A stretch of DNA of 64,000 bases from Bacteroidota bacterium (GTDB lineage Bacteria > Bacteroidota > Bacteroidia > Palsa-965). The position numbers and the translations under genes were made by a program. Below, one piece after another: positions 1 to 9,190 of the stretch (position 1 is its first letter; each line of letters begins with the position of its first letter). A model generated the notes under the pieces. The model saw only the letters and a program-made list of their open reading frames with translations, was not told where the DNA came from and did not search any database. Where the stretch lies: assembly GCA_016194975.1 (NCBI GenBank), contig JACQAM010000007.1, positions 1-64,000 on the forward strand, read 5' to 3'.

Positions 1-2340
1 CGAACAAATAGTAGGACTCGCTGCAGTTGCAGTTACTGTCGGAGATGGATTTACTGTTACAGTTACCTGCGCTGTTGATGTACATCCTGCAGCACTCGTT
101 CCGGTAACGGTGTAAGTAGTAGTTGAAGCCGGTGTTACTGTTACTGTTGTTCCGCTAAGTGCACCCGGATTCCAGGTGTACGTTGATGCACCAGAACCTG
201 TGAGCGTTGTTGAACTTCCGGAACAAATAGTAGGACTTGCTGCAGTTGCTGTAACTGTTGGTGTTGGATTTACTGTTATAGTTATTGTTGCAGTATTGGT
301 ACAGCCGGCTCCTAAAGTTCCGGTGACTGTATAAGTTGTAGTTGAGCCGGGAGTAACAATTACACTTGTACCCGATAAACTTCCCGGCATCCATGTATAG
401 GTAGTTGCACCTGCTGCAGTAAGTGTTGTTGAAGTGCCGGAACAGATCGTAGAACTCGATGCGCTCACAGTTACGTTCGGAGCAGCAGCCACAGTTACAG
501 TCACCGGAACTCTGAACCAACCCGGACATGTTCCAACCCAATACGTTGTTGTTGATCCTAAAACAGGAGTGGTATAAGTAGATCCGGTTCCAAGCGGCGC
601 ACCTCCAACAGAATTTGCATACCAGTCGATAACATATCCTGCAGGTGGAGTACCGGTAATTGTTGCTGTAAGAGTTGTTGAAGTTCCTGTACAAATAGTA
701 ATGTTTGAAACTGAAATATTAAAATTAGTTATAGATGCATTGTTGGTACCTGGACAACCTTTAGTTGCACCATTCGGTGTGAATTCTGTAAGTGAAGCTG
801 AATTTGTAGTTCCGTTATTTCCTCCATTGGAATTTCTTGTTGGTGCACCGGATGAAACAGCAATGTATCCGCCGCCGCCGCCGCCGCCAGGGCCTTCCGC
901 CTGTGCTGTAGAGCCAGGAAAATTGATGATCTGGTTTCCACCATTTCCGCCATTGGTATTTATGGTAAGCGTATTTGCTACACCGCCAACCGCGTTAAGA
1001 ATTATTGTTCCTCCTGCTCCACCGCCACCCGCTCCATCAATTCCTGTAACAAATCCACTTCCGGTTGATGAATTGCCTCCTGCAAGTCCATTTGATTGTG
1101 CCGTTCCGCTTCCACTGATAGTTCCATAAACCATAAGATAACACAATCCACCGCCATCACTTCCATTTCCACCACCAGCATCATTCTGATCTCCTGCTCC
1201 ACCTCCACCTCCAAGAAAAATTCTTCCACCGGTATAATCAAGTGGCCTTCCTCCTAAACCTGTTGCCTGGTGATTTCTACTATCGCCACCCCATGCAATA
1301 TTTCCTGGCGGTGTGACCGTTGCATCCTGGTTTGAACTTGAAAAAGAATATCCTCCTCTTCCACCACCGGCAGAATTTACAGAAGTGCGAAGTGACATTG
1401 TATTAATTGGTGGTTCAAGATTCCATGCCGTGGTCCATCCTACTCCGCTGAGATCAGGAATTCCATTTCCGCTCCAGTAGGCAGTTCCACTTGTAGAATT
1501 CGGTGCATTGGCTCCTCCGCCTCCGCCCGCATTATGCGCACATGCTCCACCACCTCCATTCGCCGGCGCACCGCGACCATATCTTCCACCGAAAACTGTG
1601 TATTCAGATCCGTAACCTGCAACACCTTCTCCCTTTGCCGCCCCAAGCGTACTATCAGTAGTAGAACATGTATTTGATCCATTTGCAGCAGCATTATCAC
1701 TTCCAAGATTTCCACCGCGAAAACCTTTTCCATCGAGATTTATTGATCCTCCTGCATTGATTGTAACATTTCCCTGCACTTCCACAGCGAGCACACCACC
1801 TATTGTTCCATTCCAGTCATCTGCGGTAAGTGTTCCGCCGGCATTAATAGTAAGAGTAGTATATCTCGGAACACGGATCACCATTGGCTTTCTTGCTGTT
1901 CCTCCATTCGGAATATATTGATTGGAAGTTCCGCAATCAATAACAATAGTGGTTGCATTAGGAACGGAAACTACCTGCCGCAATTCGTACAATCCGGTGG
2001 CATAATAATCCACTGCCGGATTCACAATTTTTCCCCACGTCGTATCTGCCCCTCCGGATAATTGTGAATTGTCTTTGATGATCGTACCCTGCACCTGGTA
2101 AAGCATAATGAGGTCACCGGGTTGCAGTGGCAATGCGAAACGTCCATTTGCATTGAGGGCGCTGTTCGCAACTGTAATGGAAGTGCTGCCAGCAGGAATG
2201 AGCGCTGTAATGGCAGTATATTCATTCACCACGGTATTAGCCGCGGCTACTGTTTTGGGCCCGTGTATTCCCTGCTGCGAAAAAAGTGCAACAGAAAAGA
2301 ATGCCGATAATACAAGCAGGATTGATCGCGATCGCAACAT
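1..2340 (-). CDS. Secreted glycine-rich protein with tandem Ig-like repeats (partial, C-terminus outside window)
   Basis: The reading frame is open for 780 codons from the ATG at 2338-2340 to the window's first base, so the C-terminus lies outside. Residues 1 to about 24 look like a signal peptide (hydrophobic core LLVLSAFFSVALFS). A beta-rich stretch follows, then a strongly glycine-rich section from about residue 200 to 490 that includes a run of seven glycines encoded by a (GGC)n tract near 869-886. From about residue 545 there are Ig-like repeats of about 65 residues, each carrying a motif like TICSGSSTTLTA and a TYTW core; at least three are visible and the array runs off the edge. Such repeats are common in Bacteroidota surface proteins exported by the type IX system, and a C-terminal sorting domain would be expected beyond the edge (inference). 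The 5' leader carries a strong hairpin. Function is likely adhesion or surface structure; no enzymatic domain is visible. Confidence 0.85.
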   Translation of the reverse strand, partial: MLRSRSILLVLSAFFSVALFSQQGIHGPKTVAAANTVVNEYTAITALIPAGSTSITVANSALNANGRFALPLQPGDLIMLYQVQGTIIKDNSQLSGGADTTWGKIVNPAVDYYATGLYELRQVVSVPNATTIVIDCGTSNQYIPNGGTARKPMVIRVPRYTTLTINAGGTLTADDWNGTIGGVLAVEVQGNVTINAGGSINLDGKGFRGGNLGSDNAAANGSNTCSTTDSTLGAAKGEGVAGYGSEYTVFGGRYGRGAPANGGGGACAHNAGGGGGANAPNSTSGTAYWSGNGIPDLSGVGWTTAWNLEPPINTMSLRTSVNSAGGGRGGYSFSSSNQDATVTPPGNIAWGGDSRNHQATGLGGRPLDYTGGRIFLGGGGGAGDQNDAGGGNGSDGGGLCYLMVYGTISGSGTAQSNGLAGGNSSTGSGFVTGIDGAGGGGAGGTIILNAVGGVANTLTINTNGGNGGNQIINFPGSTAQAEGPGGGGGGGYIAVSSGAPTRNSNGGNNGTTNSASLTEFTPNGATKGCPGTNNASITNFNISVSNITICTGTSTTLTATITGTPPAGYVIDWYANSVGGAPLGTGSTYTTPVLGSTTTYWVGTCPGWFRVPVTVTVAAAPNVTVSASSSTICSGTSTTLTAAGATTYTWMPGSLSGTSVIVTPGSTTTYTVTGTLGAGCTNTATITITVNPTPTVTATAASPTICSGSSTTLTGSGASTYTWNPGALSGTTVTVTPASTTTYTVTGTSAAGCTSTAQVTVTVNPSPTVTATAASPTICS

Positions 2341-2359
2341 TGGTTATTTTGTTTGGTGT

Positions 2360-2389
2360 GCCAGCAACGGGGAGACTGGTGTTGCTGGC
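2360..2389 (-). promoter_or_regulatory. Leader hairpin upstream of the glycine-rich surface protein
   Basis: A perfect 9-bp inverted repeat, GCCAGCAAC (2360-2368) and GTTGCTGGC (2381-2389), encloses a 12-nt loop 20 bp upstream of the ATG at 2340. No T-run follows on either strand, so it does not look like an intrinsic terminator. It would fold in the 5' untranslated RNA of the minus-strand gene. It may act in mRNA stability or translation, or as a protein-binding site; this is inference. Confidence 0.4.
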
Positions 2390-2474
2390 TTGTGAGCGGA
2401 CACTAAAATACTGTAATTCGTTCAAAAATCATAATGAAAATAGGGGCAATAAAAAAATCTTCTGTCGAATGCGA

Positions 2475-3713
2475 TCAGTCTTTGAAGGGATTTCTCGGCG
2501 TCCATTCCGAGGGTTGGAGATAATCGATGAACGGACGGATGACCTGGTTGGAAAGTCCGTTGCGGTGGCGAATGTAACAGACAAGATCATGTGCTTTTGC
2601 GCCGACGGTGGTTTTCATTTCCGAGGCTGTTCTTCCTAAAAATAATTCGGGGGAATGTGAAGTGATGGATTCATTCACAAAATCATAAAGGATCCGTTGA
2701 TAAAGATGAAGTTCGTGATTGAGTGAATAATCGATACCAATAAAATGTGCTTCAATATGATCGGGCGTGTGAAAGGAAGAACGGAACGCGATCCATTTCC
2801 CTTTAAACCGGTAACCATAAAAACTGAACTGCAATGGAAAATCTTTTTTCATCTGTGGAAAATAATTTTCGGTGAGCGCAGCAAGGCGGAATTTAGCACG
2901 CTCATGCAGGTTGAAATACAAGCGATGGAATTCAGTTTTATTTTTTTCGATTTCCGTCGCACTCAGTTCCACCACTTCTATCGCTGAAGAATCTTTCATC
3001 ACATCTTTTGCACGCTTCCTGTATTTTTTCGAGAACGCATTCATGTAATCCCCGAACGAATTCCATTCCCGGTTTATATCGACGATCATTTCCGGCTCTA
3101 CCAGGAAACGGTGATAGCGTTTGCTTACAAGATGATCTGAAATGATTTTTTCATCGCGCGAAAAATAATCCTTTACAAGAATGGAAGAGATCTTCGCCGG
3201 GTAACGGTCGTTCTTCGTGATGATCTTCACCGTTTCTGCCAGCGCGAAGTAAACTTTTTCTGCATCGGCGCCGCTTTTCATTGCCACGCCATATTCTCCG
3301 CTGATGAAATTATTTCCATTGATAAGAATGCGGAAACCTTTTTCTTCCTTCGTTCTTCTCAGCCATTCTCCCCAATGTTTGGTTATACGCGGCGCTTTTA
3401 TTTCCCCGTTGAGCGGCTGCAGGATATGAGCGATCTCTTCCACATCAAGATGAATGACCTGGAAATAAAAAACAGCAATGGCCTTTTTATTTTCGCGGAT
3501 CATCACATAATAAAATGAAAGACTGGCCGGAGCGGTTCGTTCAAACGTGGAAAGAAATCCGTACGACATGAAAAAATTATTCCCGCCAACAATCGAATTC
3601 CATTCTTCGGGATCAAGATCTTCCACAGAAGAAAACAACTGCGCTTCATTGTCATCCTTCAGGACGAAAGATCCTGCTGCGTTCCGCTTTATCGTAGCGC
3701 CGGAAATTTTCAT
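2475..3713 (-). CDS. GNAT-like acyltransferase (BioF2-like / FemABX-like fold)
   Basis: The protein has 412 residues from the ATG at 3711-3713. The frame extends upstream to an ATG at 3776, which would add 21 unremarkable residues; I prefer the inner start. The N-terminal segment (EEWNSI...NNFFMSYGFLSTFE) and the C-terminal half (KKYRKRAKD, LHERAKFRL, YGYRFKGKWIAFRSSFH, then EAHFIGIDY) resemble the double-GNAT proteins annotated as GNAT family or peptidoglycan biosynthesis/recognition proteins. Members use acyl-CoA or aminoacyl donors, but the acceptor here cannot be told. No signal peptide or membrane segment is evident, so it is probably cytoplasmic. It lies between pfkA and the surface-protein gene on the same strand, with 134 bp before the latter. 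The assignment rests on recalled family resemblance, not a search. Confidence 0.6.
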   Translation of the reverse strand: MKISGATIKRNAAGSFVLKDDNEAQLFSSVEDLDPEEWNSIVGGNNFFMSYGFLSTFERTAPASLSFYYVMIRENKKAIAVFYFQVIHLDVEEIAHILQPLNGEIKAPRITKHWGEWLRRTKEEKGFRILINGNNFISGEYGVAMKSGADAEKVYFALAETVKIITKNDRYPAKISSILVKDYFSRDEKIISDHLVSKRYHRFLVEPEMIVDINREWNSFGDYMNAFSKKYRKRAKDVMKDSSAIEVVELSATEIEKNKTEFHRLYFNLHERAKFRLAALTENYFPQMKKDFPLQFSFYGYRFKGKWIAFRSSFHTPDHIEAHFIGIDYSLNHELHLYQRILYDFVNESITSHSPELFLGRTASEMKTTVGAKAHDLVCYIRHRNGLSNQVIRPFIDYLQPSEWTPRNPFKD

Positions 3714-3821
3714 AGGAATTTTCTGCAGAACGAGGTGCGACAAAACAGCGAGCCGGAATGCAGGACAGAGAAACATATACCGAGTAGTCGCCGCATCATT
3801 CCGATTATTTTAAAACAAATG

Positions 3822-4790
3822 TTATTTCGCGAGGATACCTATCATCTTCATCAGGTCGGCATCCGGTTCCTGCAGGTGTTTCACCGCTTCTGCGAATGGA
3901 GTGAAAACAATTTTCCGGTTCACGATCCCTGTCATTACATTATTTTTTCCGCGAAGCAGCGCTTCTACCGATGCATAGCCCATTCGGCTCGCGTTCACGC
4001 GGTCCATGCACGTGGGCGATCCCCCGCGCTGCACGTGCCCAAGTATGGTTACGCGCACATCCATCTGCGGGAATTCTTTTCTCACCACTTTTTCCATTTC
4101 GAAAGCGCCACCCGCTTCATCTCCTTCCGCAACAATGATGATCTTCGAACTTTTATCCTGCCTGCTTTTCCGCAAACGATCCATTACAAGTCCGGTATCA
4201 TTTTTCGTTTCAGGAATAAGAATTCCTTCTGCACCCGCGCCGATCCCACTGTACAGGGCAATGAGTCCCGCATCGCGGCCCATCACTTCCACAATGAAAA
4301 GACGATTGTGAGATTCAGCGGTGTCACGAATTTTATCGACTGCTTCAATGACGGTGTTGATCGCCGTGTCGAAACCAATCGTGTAATCCGTTCCCAAAAG
4401 ATCGTTATCAATTGTTCCCGGACAACCGACAAATGGAATTTTACAAATAGAAGATAATGCAAGTGCGCCCCGAAAAGTTCCATCGCCGCCAATGACCACC
4501 ACACCTTCTATTCCGTGTTTCTCCAATTGAATTTTTGCAAGTTGCCTTCCCTCCCCGGTCATGAATCTTTTGCTTCTCGCCGTTTTCAAAATGGTTCCTC
4601 CGCGCTGAATGATGTTCGCAACCGAACGTGTATTCATCTGAATAAAATCTCCGTCTATCATTCCTTCGAAACCAAAACGGATCCCGAAAACATTCAGACC
4701 TTCCGCAACCGCTGTGCGCACCACCGCACGCGTGCACGCATTCATTCCGGGCGCATCACCGCCTGATGTGAGAACTGCTATTGTTTTCAT
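3822..4790 (-). CDS. pfkA: ATP-dependent 6-phosphofructokinase
   Basis: This 322-residue protein matches the usual length of bacterial PfkA (about 320). It phosphorylates fructose 6-phosphate to fructose 1,6-bisphosphate in glycolysis. The nucleotide loop GGDAPGMN is at residues 10-17. GGDGT is at 101-105; Gly rather than Asp at the fourth position is the signature of the ATP-dependent rather than pyrophosphate-dependent type. The catalytic PGTIDND is at 124-130 with Asp128 as likely base, MGRDAG is at 170-175 and the substrate-binding GHVQRGGSPT is at 251-260. All key residues are intact. It is probably transcribed from its own promoter in the 107-bp gap upstream, which contains TACGAAT-type short repeats also seen near other genes in the window. 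No glycolytic neighbours are present. Confidence 0.97.
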   Translation of the reverse strand: MKTIAVLTSGGDAPGMNACTRAVVRTAVAEGLNVFGIRFGFEGMIDGDFIQMNTRSVANIIQRGGTILKTARSKRFMTGEGRQLAKIQLEKHGIEGVVVIGGDGTFRGALALSSICKIPFVGCPGTIDNDLLGTDYTIGFDTAINTVIEAVDKIRDTAESHNRLFIVEVMGRDAGLIALYSGIGAGAEGILIPETKNDTGLVMDRLRKSRQDKSSKIIIVAEGDEAGGAFEMEKVVRKEFPQMDVRVTILGHVQRGGSPTCMDRVNASRMGYASVEALLRGKNNVMTGIVNRKIVFTPFAEAVKHLQEPDADLMKMIGILAK

Positions 4791-4897
4791 TTAGGTACGA
4801 ATTATGAATCGATTCGAATATACGAATAGGAAAGCGATAAAAAAGTTGCTGAAAAAAAAATTGAAAACACGGAAGCTGTAATTGGAAGAGGAAATAT

Positions 4898-5143
4898 TTA
4901 TTCCACCTTTTTCTCTGTGAATTCAACGAGTTTGGAAAATGTAACTCCAAGCGTTTTGGCAATTTGATTCAAGCGCGCAACACCCACACTGATCTTTCCT
5001 TTCTCAATTCTGTTGATGTTTGTACGATGCATTTCGCATTCAAAAGCCAATTGATCCTGTGAAATACCCTGCTCTTCCCTAAACTTGCGGATTTGTTTAC
5101 CGAGATTTTTTAGAAATTTCTTGTCTGCTGGCTTCACAAACAT
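4898..5143 (-). CDS. XRE-family helix-turn-helix transcriptional regulator
   Basis: This 81-residue protein is a single HTH_XRE domain with short flanks. The core runs from LGKQIRKFREEQGISQDQLAFE through RTNINRIEKGKISVG to LNQIAKTLGVTFSKLVEF, with the classic QDQLA and INRIEKG features of helices 2 and 3. The length fits small repressors such as restriction-modification controllers or antitoxin-like regulators, but no restriction or toxin gene was recognised beside it. A GTAGCA/TGCTAC inverted repeat at 5171-5186, 28 bp upstream of the start, is a plausible autoregulatory operator. The next gene downstream is pfkA; the 107-bp gap argues against tight coupling. Confidence 0.9.
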   Translation of the reverse strand: MFVKPADKKFLKNLGKQIRKFREEQGISQDQLAFECEMHRTNINRIEKGKISVGVARLNQIAKTLGVTFSKLVEFTEKKVE

Positions 5144-5170
5144 GAAATTCAGTTTCTCTAATAAACAGAT

Positions 5171-5186
5171 GTAGCATATTTGCTAC
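5171..5186. promoter_or_regulatory. Candidate operator of the XRE regulator (GTAGCA-N4-TGCTAC)
   Basis: A 6-bp inverted repeat GTAGCA (5171-5176) and TGCTAC (5181-5186) is separated by TATT. It sits 28-43 bp upstream of the XRE regulator's ATG, in AT-rich sequence likely to hold the promoter. Small XRE repressors usually bind dyads of this size and autoregulate. Assignment is by position and symmetry only. Confidence 0.4.
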
Positions 5187-5204
5187 TATAAAAATTTTAA
5201 TATC

Positions 5205-5441
5205 TTAGCCGAAGAGTGAAATCATCAGAATGTCCCCCGTTCGGGTGATTTTGTCCATTTGAATAAAATGAAGACTCGGCAAAAGGGAAAAGACCCTTGA
5301 CCGATTGCCGGGTTCTCTAAATAATTTATTAAGAGCGCATTTCATGAATACCGGGTCGCTGCAAGATTTAACGAATAATATTTCTACTCCACCTAATGGT
5401 GTAACCTTTTTATTTACGCTACGCAAAAAAACCTCGTTCAT
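5205..5441 (-). CDS. Doubtful small hypothetical ORF
   Basis: A 78-codon ATG-started frame with a mixed amino-acid composition (start MNEVFLRSVNKK, end KITRTGDILMISLFG). It has no recognisable domain, signal peptide or membrane segment. It lies 61 bp upstream of the XRE regulator on the same strand, with the candidate operator between them. It could be a small companion gene or chance in a 355-bp gap (5144-5498). Apart from this ORF and the operator I see nothing defined in the gap. I give it low weight because no family is recognised. Confidence 0.22.
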   Translation of the reverse strand: MNEVFLRSVNKKVTPLGGVEILFVKSCSDPVFMKCALNKLFREPGNRSRVFSLLPSLHFIQMDKITRTGDILMISLFG

Positions 5442-5498
5442 AATATAAAACTCAATGAATTAATTTCTGAATGCTCTCCAACTCTAAAAAAAACTCAA

Positions 5499-8400
5499 AT
5501 GAAAAATAAATTTTTCCTTCTGTTAATTGCTGCTATTTTCCCGATAATCGGAAATGCGCAACCTGCCTCCTGTGTTTTAGGAATTTCAAATTCCGCATCC
5601 GCATGTCTCAACGCACCCGTGACATTCACGAATGGAACTGCACCAATCACGTGCTTTCCATGCTACATCTGGAATTTTCCCGGAGGCACTCCTTCCTCTT
5701 TCATTGGCACAAATCCTCCTCCGGTAACTTATAGCTCTCCCGGAACTTATACCGTTATTCTTTACGGCGCGAATGCCGGCTGCGTAATTACGGATTCTGC
5801 CAATGATGTTACTACATCAACTATAGTGATTGAAGATACGTTGCAACCGGTTTTATCGATAACACCAAATCCTGCCTGCCCCAATGTGACCCTCACATTT
5901 CTCAACAACACAGTTGGTGATAATAATGTGATTGGCGCGGGTATCACTTCCACAACCTGGGATTTTGGTGACAACACCACCATTAGTCACGCAGGATATC
6001 AACCGGCATTCTTTCATTCCTATTCTTCACCAGGAATTTATTTCGTCACCCTATGTGTTACAAATTCATGCGGTACTGAATGTGTAACTCAACAAGTGAA
6101 AATAGACAGCGCTTCAGCCCATTTTACGTGGGATGCGAATTGCCGCGTTCATTTTTATGCTGATACAACCTGCGCACAATCGATTACTTCTTATTCCTGG
6201 AATTTTGGCGACCCACAATCTGGCCCGAACAATACCTCTTCATCTGCAGATCCGTATCACACCTTCACGCTCAATAACCATACCTACATTGTTTCGCTTA
6301 CAATTACAACCAGTTACAATACCACGACTACTTATTCTGCAACAGTAATTCAACCCGGCCCGCCTGATGCTACAATTTCCGGATTTCAAACCAACAATTG
6401 CGGAAGCGGTTTTATCACTTACAATTCTCCCTGCCAGAATGGAATTGTTTATACGTGGACAGCAACAGGAGGAACGCCTGTCTTGAGTACTGGCTGCACA
6501 ACGAATATTGACTGGACAAATCCTGCAGGAGGAATGCTTGTGCTTTCCGCTTTTGATTCGCTCACTGATTGCACGGGACATGACACAATTATTATTCCTC
6601 CTTGTTGCGATACGGCATCTTCTTTCGCGTTGATTTCCATTACAAACCGTACCGCTTCTTCCGTTCTGGCCGATCCGGTATTTGCATCTTATTTAAATGG
6701 ATCTGCTCTTACCAGTTCGGGAGAGATCATTGTAAATGGCGTTTTTACTATTGATGTTCCCTTCTCTTTTTTACTTTGCCCGCTAATTGAAATGGGGCCA
6801 AATGCCGTAATAAATATTTTGCCGGGACAAACATTGACAATTGATAACAGCCAAACCAACATCAAGTGCGGGTATATGTGGGATGGAATTTATATTAATG
6901 GAACACTGGCAACGCTAAACGTGGTGAACAATTCTGTTCTTGCACAGGCGCGAAATGCAGTTGTTTCTATTGGCGGAGGAAAATATTTCATTGAGAAATC
7001 TTCGCTGAAAAATAACTACAAGGATATTATTGTTCAATCTTTCGGAGGTTATCATCCCGGTGTAGTGCGCAATACAACATTCACCATGCAGGGAACTTTT
7101 CTTCCGGCTATTCCTGCTTTGCCCTTCGGCCAGGACAAAACTGTGTGCGGCATTGAAATTAACGATAACGCAAATATTATTATTGGCGACGCCTCATCTT
7201 CTACTTATCAGAATAATTTTAATAATATTCTTGTTGGCGTGCGTTCCAGGAGTTCCGCTACCGTCGTTCAGAACTGTAAATTTTCTAATTTAACTGCAAC
7301 TACATTGGAGGTATTGAACGTTCCCAATGCGGGAACCGGTGTTGTTGCAACAGGAAGCAAAGCCACGTACTATCAACCCTCGATCCTTGTTGGAGGGGCA
7401 ACGAACATTCAGCGTTGTGTTTTTTCCAATATGAGAATTGGTGTTGACGCGGGCAACGATCTTAATGTAAGTGTGCTTAACAATACGATAAGCAACATTA
7501 GAATTTACGGCGTAACCGTTCATCAGAATCCTCAGAGGGGAATCGCAATTGAGCGCAACACGATTTCCAACGCATCGGTGACTTACGGTTTCAATACTGC
7601 GATTCTCGTTCTTGAAACGCAGGATGCGTTTGTAAACATAGACCGGAATCTTATTTTGCAAAGCAATCTACTTGCGCAACAAAACGGAACCGGAATCCGT
7701 GTGGCGCTGGTCTCACCCGGCAATGTGCAGTTAAATATTACAAACAATAATTCCATTAACCGTGTGAGAACAGGAATATGGCTGCAGAATCTTGTGGGCA
7801 AGGATATGGTTTTTGTAAAATCAAACACCATCAACTTCAGCAAACCAAACGCTTCTTATACCACGGTGCATTACGGAATTCGACTCGAAGGTTGTGCAAC
7901 TATTCGCTGCGACACAAACCTTGTTCAAAAGAGTGGCGCGAATCCGAATTTAGCTATGCTCCAGAATTTGCGTGGCATCAGTATTGAAAACAGTCCGGTA
8001 ACAATTGCCACTGATAATATTTTCCGAAGAATGGGAAGTGGAATTTTTGGATGGGAAATTTCTTCTGCGAGTACGCTCGCGTGCAATACTCTGGATCATT
8101 GCTACAATGGAGTTTTCTTTACAGGAAGCGCATCGACAAGTTTTGCATGTGATATTGGTGATCAGATTGTTGATCCACTTCATGTGCCTTCTGCGACAGG
8201 AAATACTTGGATGGGCACAGTTTCCACTGGTGACGATGTTGCAGGTGCTGTATCTCCGGGAATTTTTTGGAGATACAACACTTCCACATCTCCCGGAATT
8301 AGCGCAGGTGGAGTTACTCCTCAATTAGTTTCCTACAATGCCTGCAATACATTCTTTGCTCCTTTAGCACAGGTACAGCGCGATCAGCAAGTGGGTGCGG

Positions 8401-9137
8401 CATTGAGATCAGCGGCACAGACAAATACAAGTTCGGAAACGCATTACCAGTTGCATCGCTACGCATACAGGAAGCTTTCTCAAACTCCGTCTTGGTTGTA
8501 TTTAAATACAACTGACGATTCCATCTATCAGAATTTTTACAACAGCTATAACCCGACGAACATCGGTACGTTCCGGCAAATTGAAATTGCTGCTGATACC
8601 GGGAATTATCAATTCGTAAGTAGTGCAAGTAATTTTTTGATGAGTTCAAACCCGATTGAAGATAACTTGAAAACTGTTTATGGAATTTATTCTGCAACAT
8701 GGATGCATGGAATCTATTCATTTTCATCAGCAGATTCTGCTACACTTTTGAATATCGCTTTGCAAGATCCCGTTGCAGGAGGAACAGCCGTGTACAGTGC
8801 AAGAGTAATGCTTGATCTGCCTGTTGATTATTATGGACTAAGTACACAGCGGACTGCAAATGCAGATCAGCAAAATCCTGTTCTGAGCGATGATCTGAAA
8901 ATCTATCCGAACCCGACCAACGAAATCGTTAATCTGGAGTATGGAATAGATGACGGACAGAATGCACAGGTGGAGATTTTTGACCTTACAGGTAATCTAC
9001 TCCTCAGCAAGCAACTTGCGCCGCAGCAGGAAGTATATATGATCTCAACAGCGGAATTGGAATCGGGGGTTTATATGATCCGACTTGTTGTCAATGGGGA
9101 GTCAACAAAGTGTAAACGGCTTATCATTGTGAAATAA
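5499..9137 (+). CDS. Secreted PKD / right-handed beta-helix protein with T9SS type A sorting domain
   Basis: The 1212-residue protein starts with a clear signal peptide (MKNKFFLLLIAAIFPIIGNA). PKD-like domains follow at about 150-200 (TWDFGDNTT...SPGIYFVTLCV) and 210-290 (SYSWNFGDPQ). Residues about 480-880 form a long run of Asn-rich short repeats (NNTISNIRIYGVTV, IERNTISNA, CDTNLVQKS) typical of right-handed parallel beta-helix (pectate-lyase-like) folds, used for carbohydrate lyases or adhesins. The last 80 residues are a type A T9SS sorting domain (LKIYPNPTNEIVNLEYG ... ELESGVYMIRLVV ... CKRLIIVK). It is therefore predicted to cross the outer membrane by T9SS and be attached or released at the surface. 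No catalytic triad or substrate can be assigned. The adjacent downstream gene encodes another T9SS cargo. Confidence 0.9.
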   Translation: MKNKFFLLLIAAIFPIIGNAQPASCVLGISNSASACLNAPVTFTNGTAPITCFPCYIWNFPGGTPSSFIGTNPPPVTYSSPGTYTVILYGANAGCVITDSANDVTTSTIVIEDTLQPVLSITPNPACPNVTLTFLNNTVGDNNVIGAGITSTTWDFGDNTTISHAGYQPAFFHSYSSPGIYFVTLCVTNSCGTECVTQQVKIDSASAHFTWDANCRVHFYADTTCAQSITSYSWNFGDPQSGPNNTSSSADPYHTFTLNNHTYIVSLTITTSYNTTTTYSATVIQPGPPDATISGFQTNNCGSGFITYNSPCQNGIVYTWTATGGTPVLSTGCTTNIDWTNPAGGMLVLSAFDSLTDCTGHDTIIIPPCCDTASSFALISITNRTASSVLADPVFASYLNGSALTSSGEIIVNGVFTIDVPFSFLLCPLIEMGPNAVINILPGQTLTIDNSQTNIKCGYMWDGIYINGTLATLNVVNNSVLAQARNAVVSIGGGKYFIEKSSLKNNYKDIIVQSFGGYHPGVVRNTTFTMQGTFLPAIPALPFGQDKTVCGIEINDNANIIIGDASSSTYQNNFNNILVGVRSRSSATVVQNCKFSNLTATTLEVLNVPNAGTGVVATGSKATYYQPSILVGGATNIQRCVFSNMRIGVDAGNDLNVSVLNNTISNIRIYGVTVHQNPQRGIAIERNTISNASVTYGFNTAILVLETQDAFVNIDRNLILQSNLLAQQNGTGIRVALVSPGNVQLNITNNNSINRVRTGIWLQNLVGKDMVFVKSNTINFSKPNASYTTVHYGIRLEGCATIRCDTNLVQKSGANPNLAMLQNLRGISIENSPVTIATDNIFRRMGSGIFGWEISSASTLACNTLDHCYNGVFFTGSASTSFACDIGDQIVDPLHVPSATGNTWMGTVSTGDDVAGAVSPGIFWRYNTSTSPGISAGGVTPQLVSYNACNTFFAPLAQVQRDQQVGAALRSAAQTNTSSETHYQLHRYAYRKLSQTPSWLYLNTTDDSIYQNFYNSYNPTNIGTFRQIEIAADTGNYQFVSSASNFLMSSNPIEDNLKTVYGIYSATWMHGIYSFSSADSATLLNIALQDPVAGGTAVYSARVMLDLPVDYYGLSTQRTANADQQNPVLSDDLKIYPNPTNEIVNLEYGIDDGQNAQVEIFDLTGNLLLSKQLAPQQEVYMISTAELESGVYMIRLVVNGESTKCKRLIIVK

Positions 9138-9139
9138 CT

Positions 9140-9147
9140 TAACTTTG
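9140..9147 (+). promoter_or_regulatory. Candidate -7 box (TAACTTTG) for the poly-G T9SS protein gene
   Basis: TAACTTTG matches the Bacteroidota -7 consensus TAnnTTTG, 43 bp upstream of the ATG at 9191 and just after the previous stop codon. I see no matching TTTG at the usual -33 distance, so support comes from the -7 element alone. It would allow the second T9SS cargo gene to be transcribed separately from the first. Confidence 0.35.
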
Positions 9148-9190
9148 AGAAAGACGTATAAATAAACAAGTTTCGGCATTTTTCCAGAAC

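Noticed and set aside
701-1129. Proline-rich 142-codon plus-strand ORF
   Set aside because: It is the exact antisense of the glycine-rich section of the large minus-strand protein; poly-Pro arises from GGC/GGA glycine codons read backwards.
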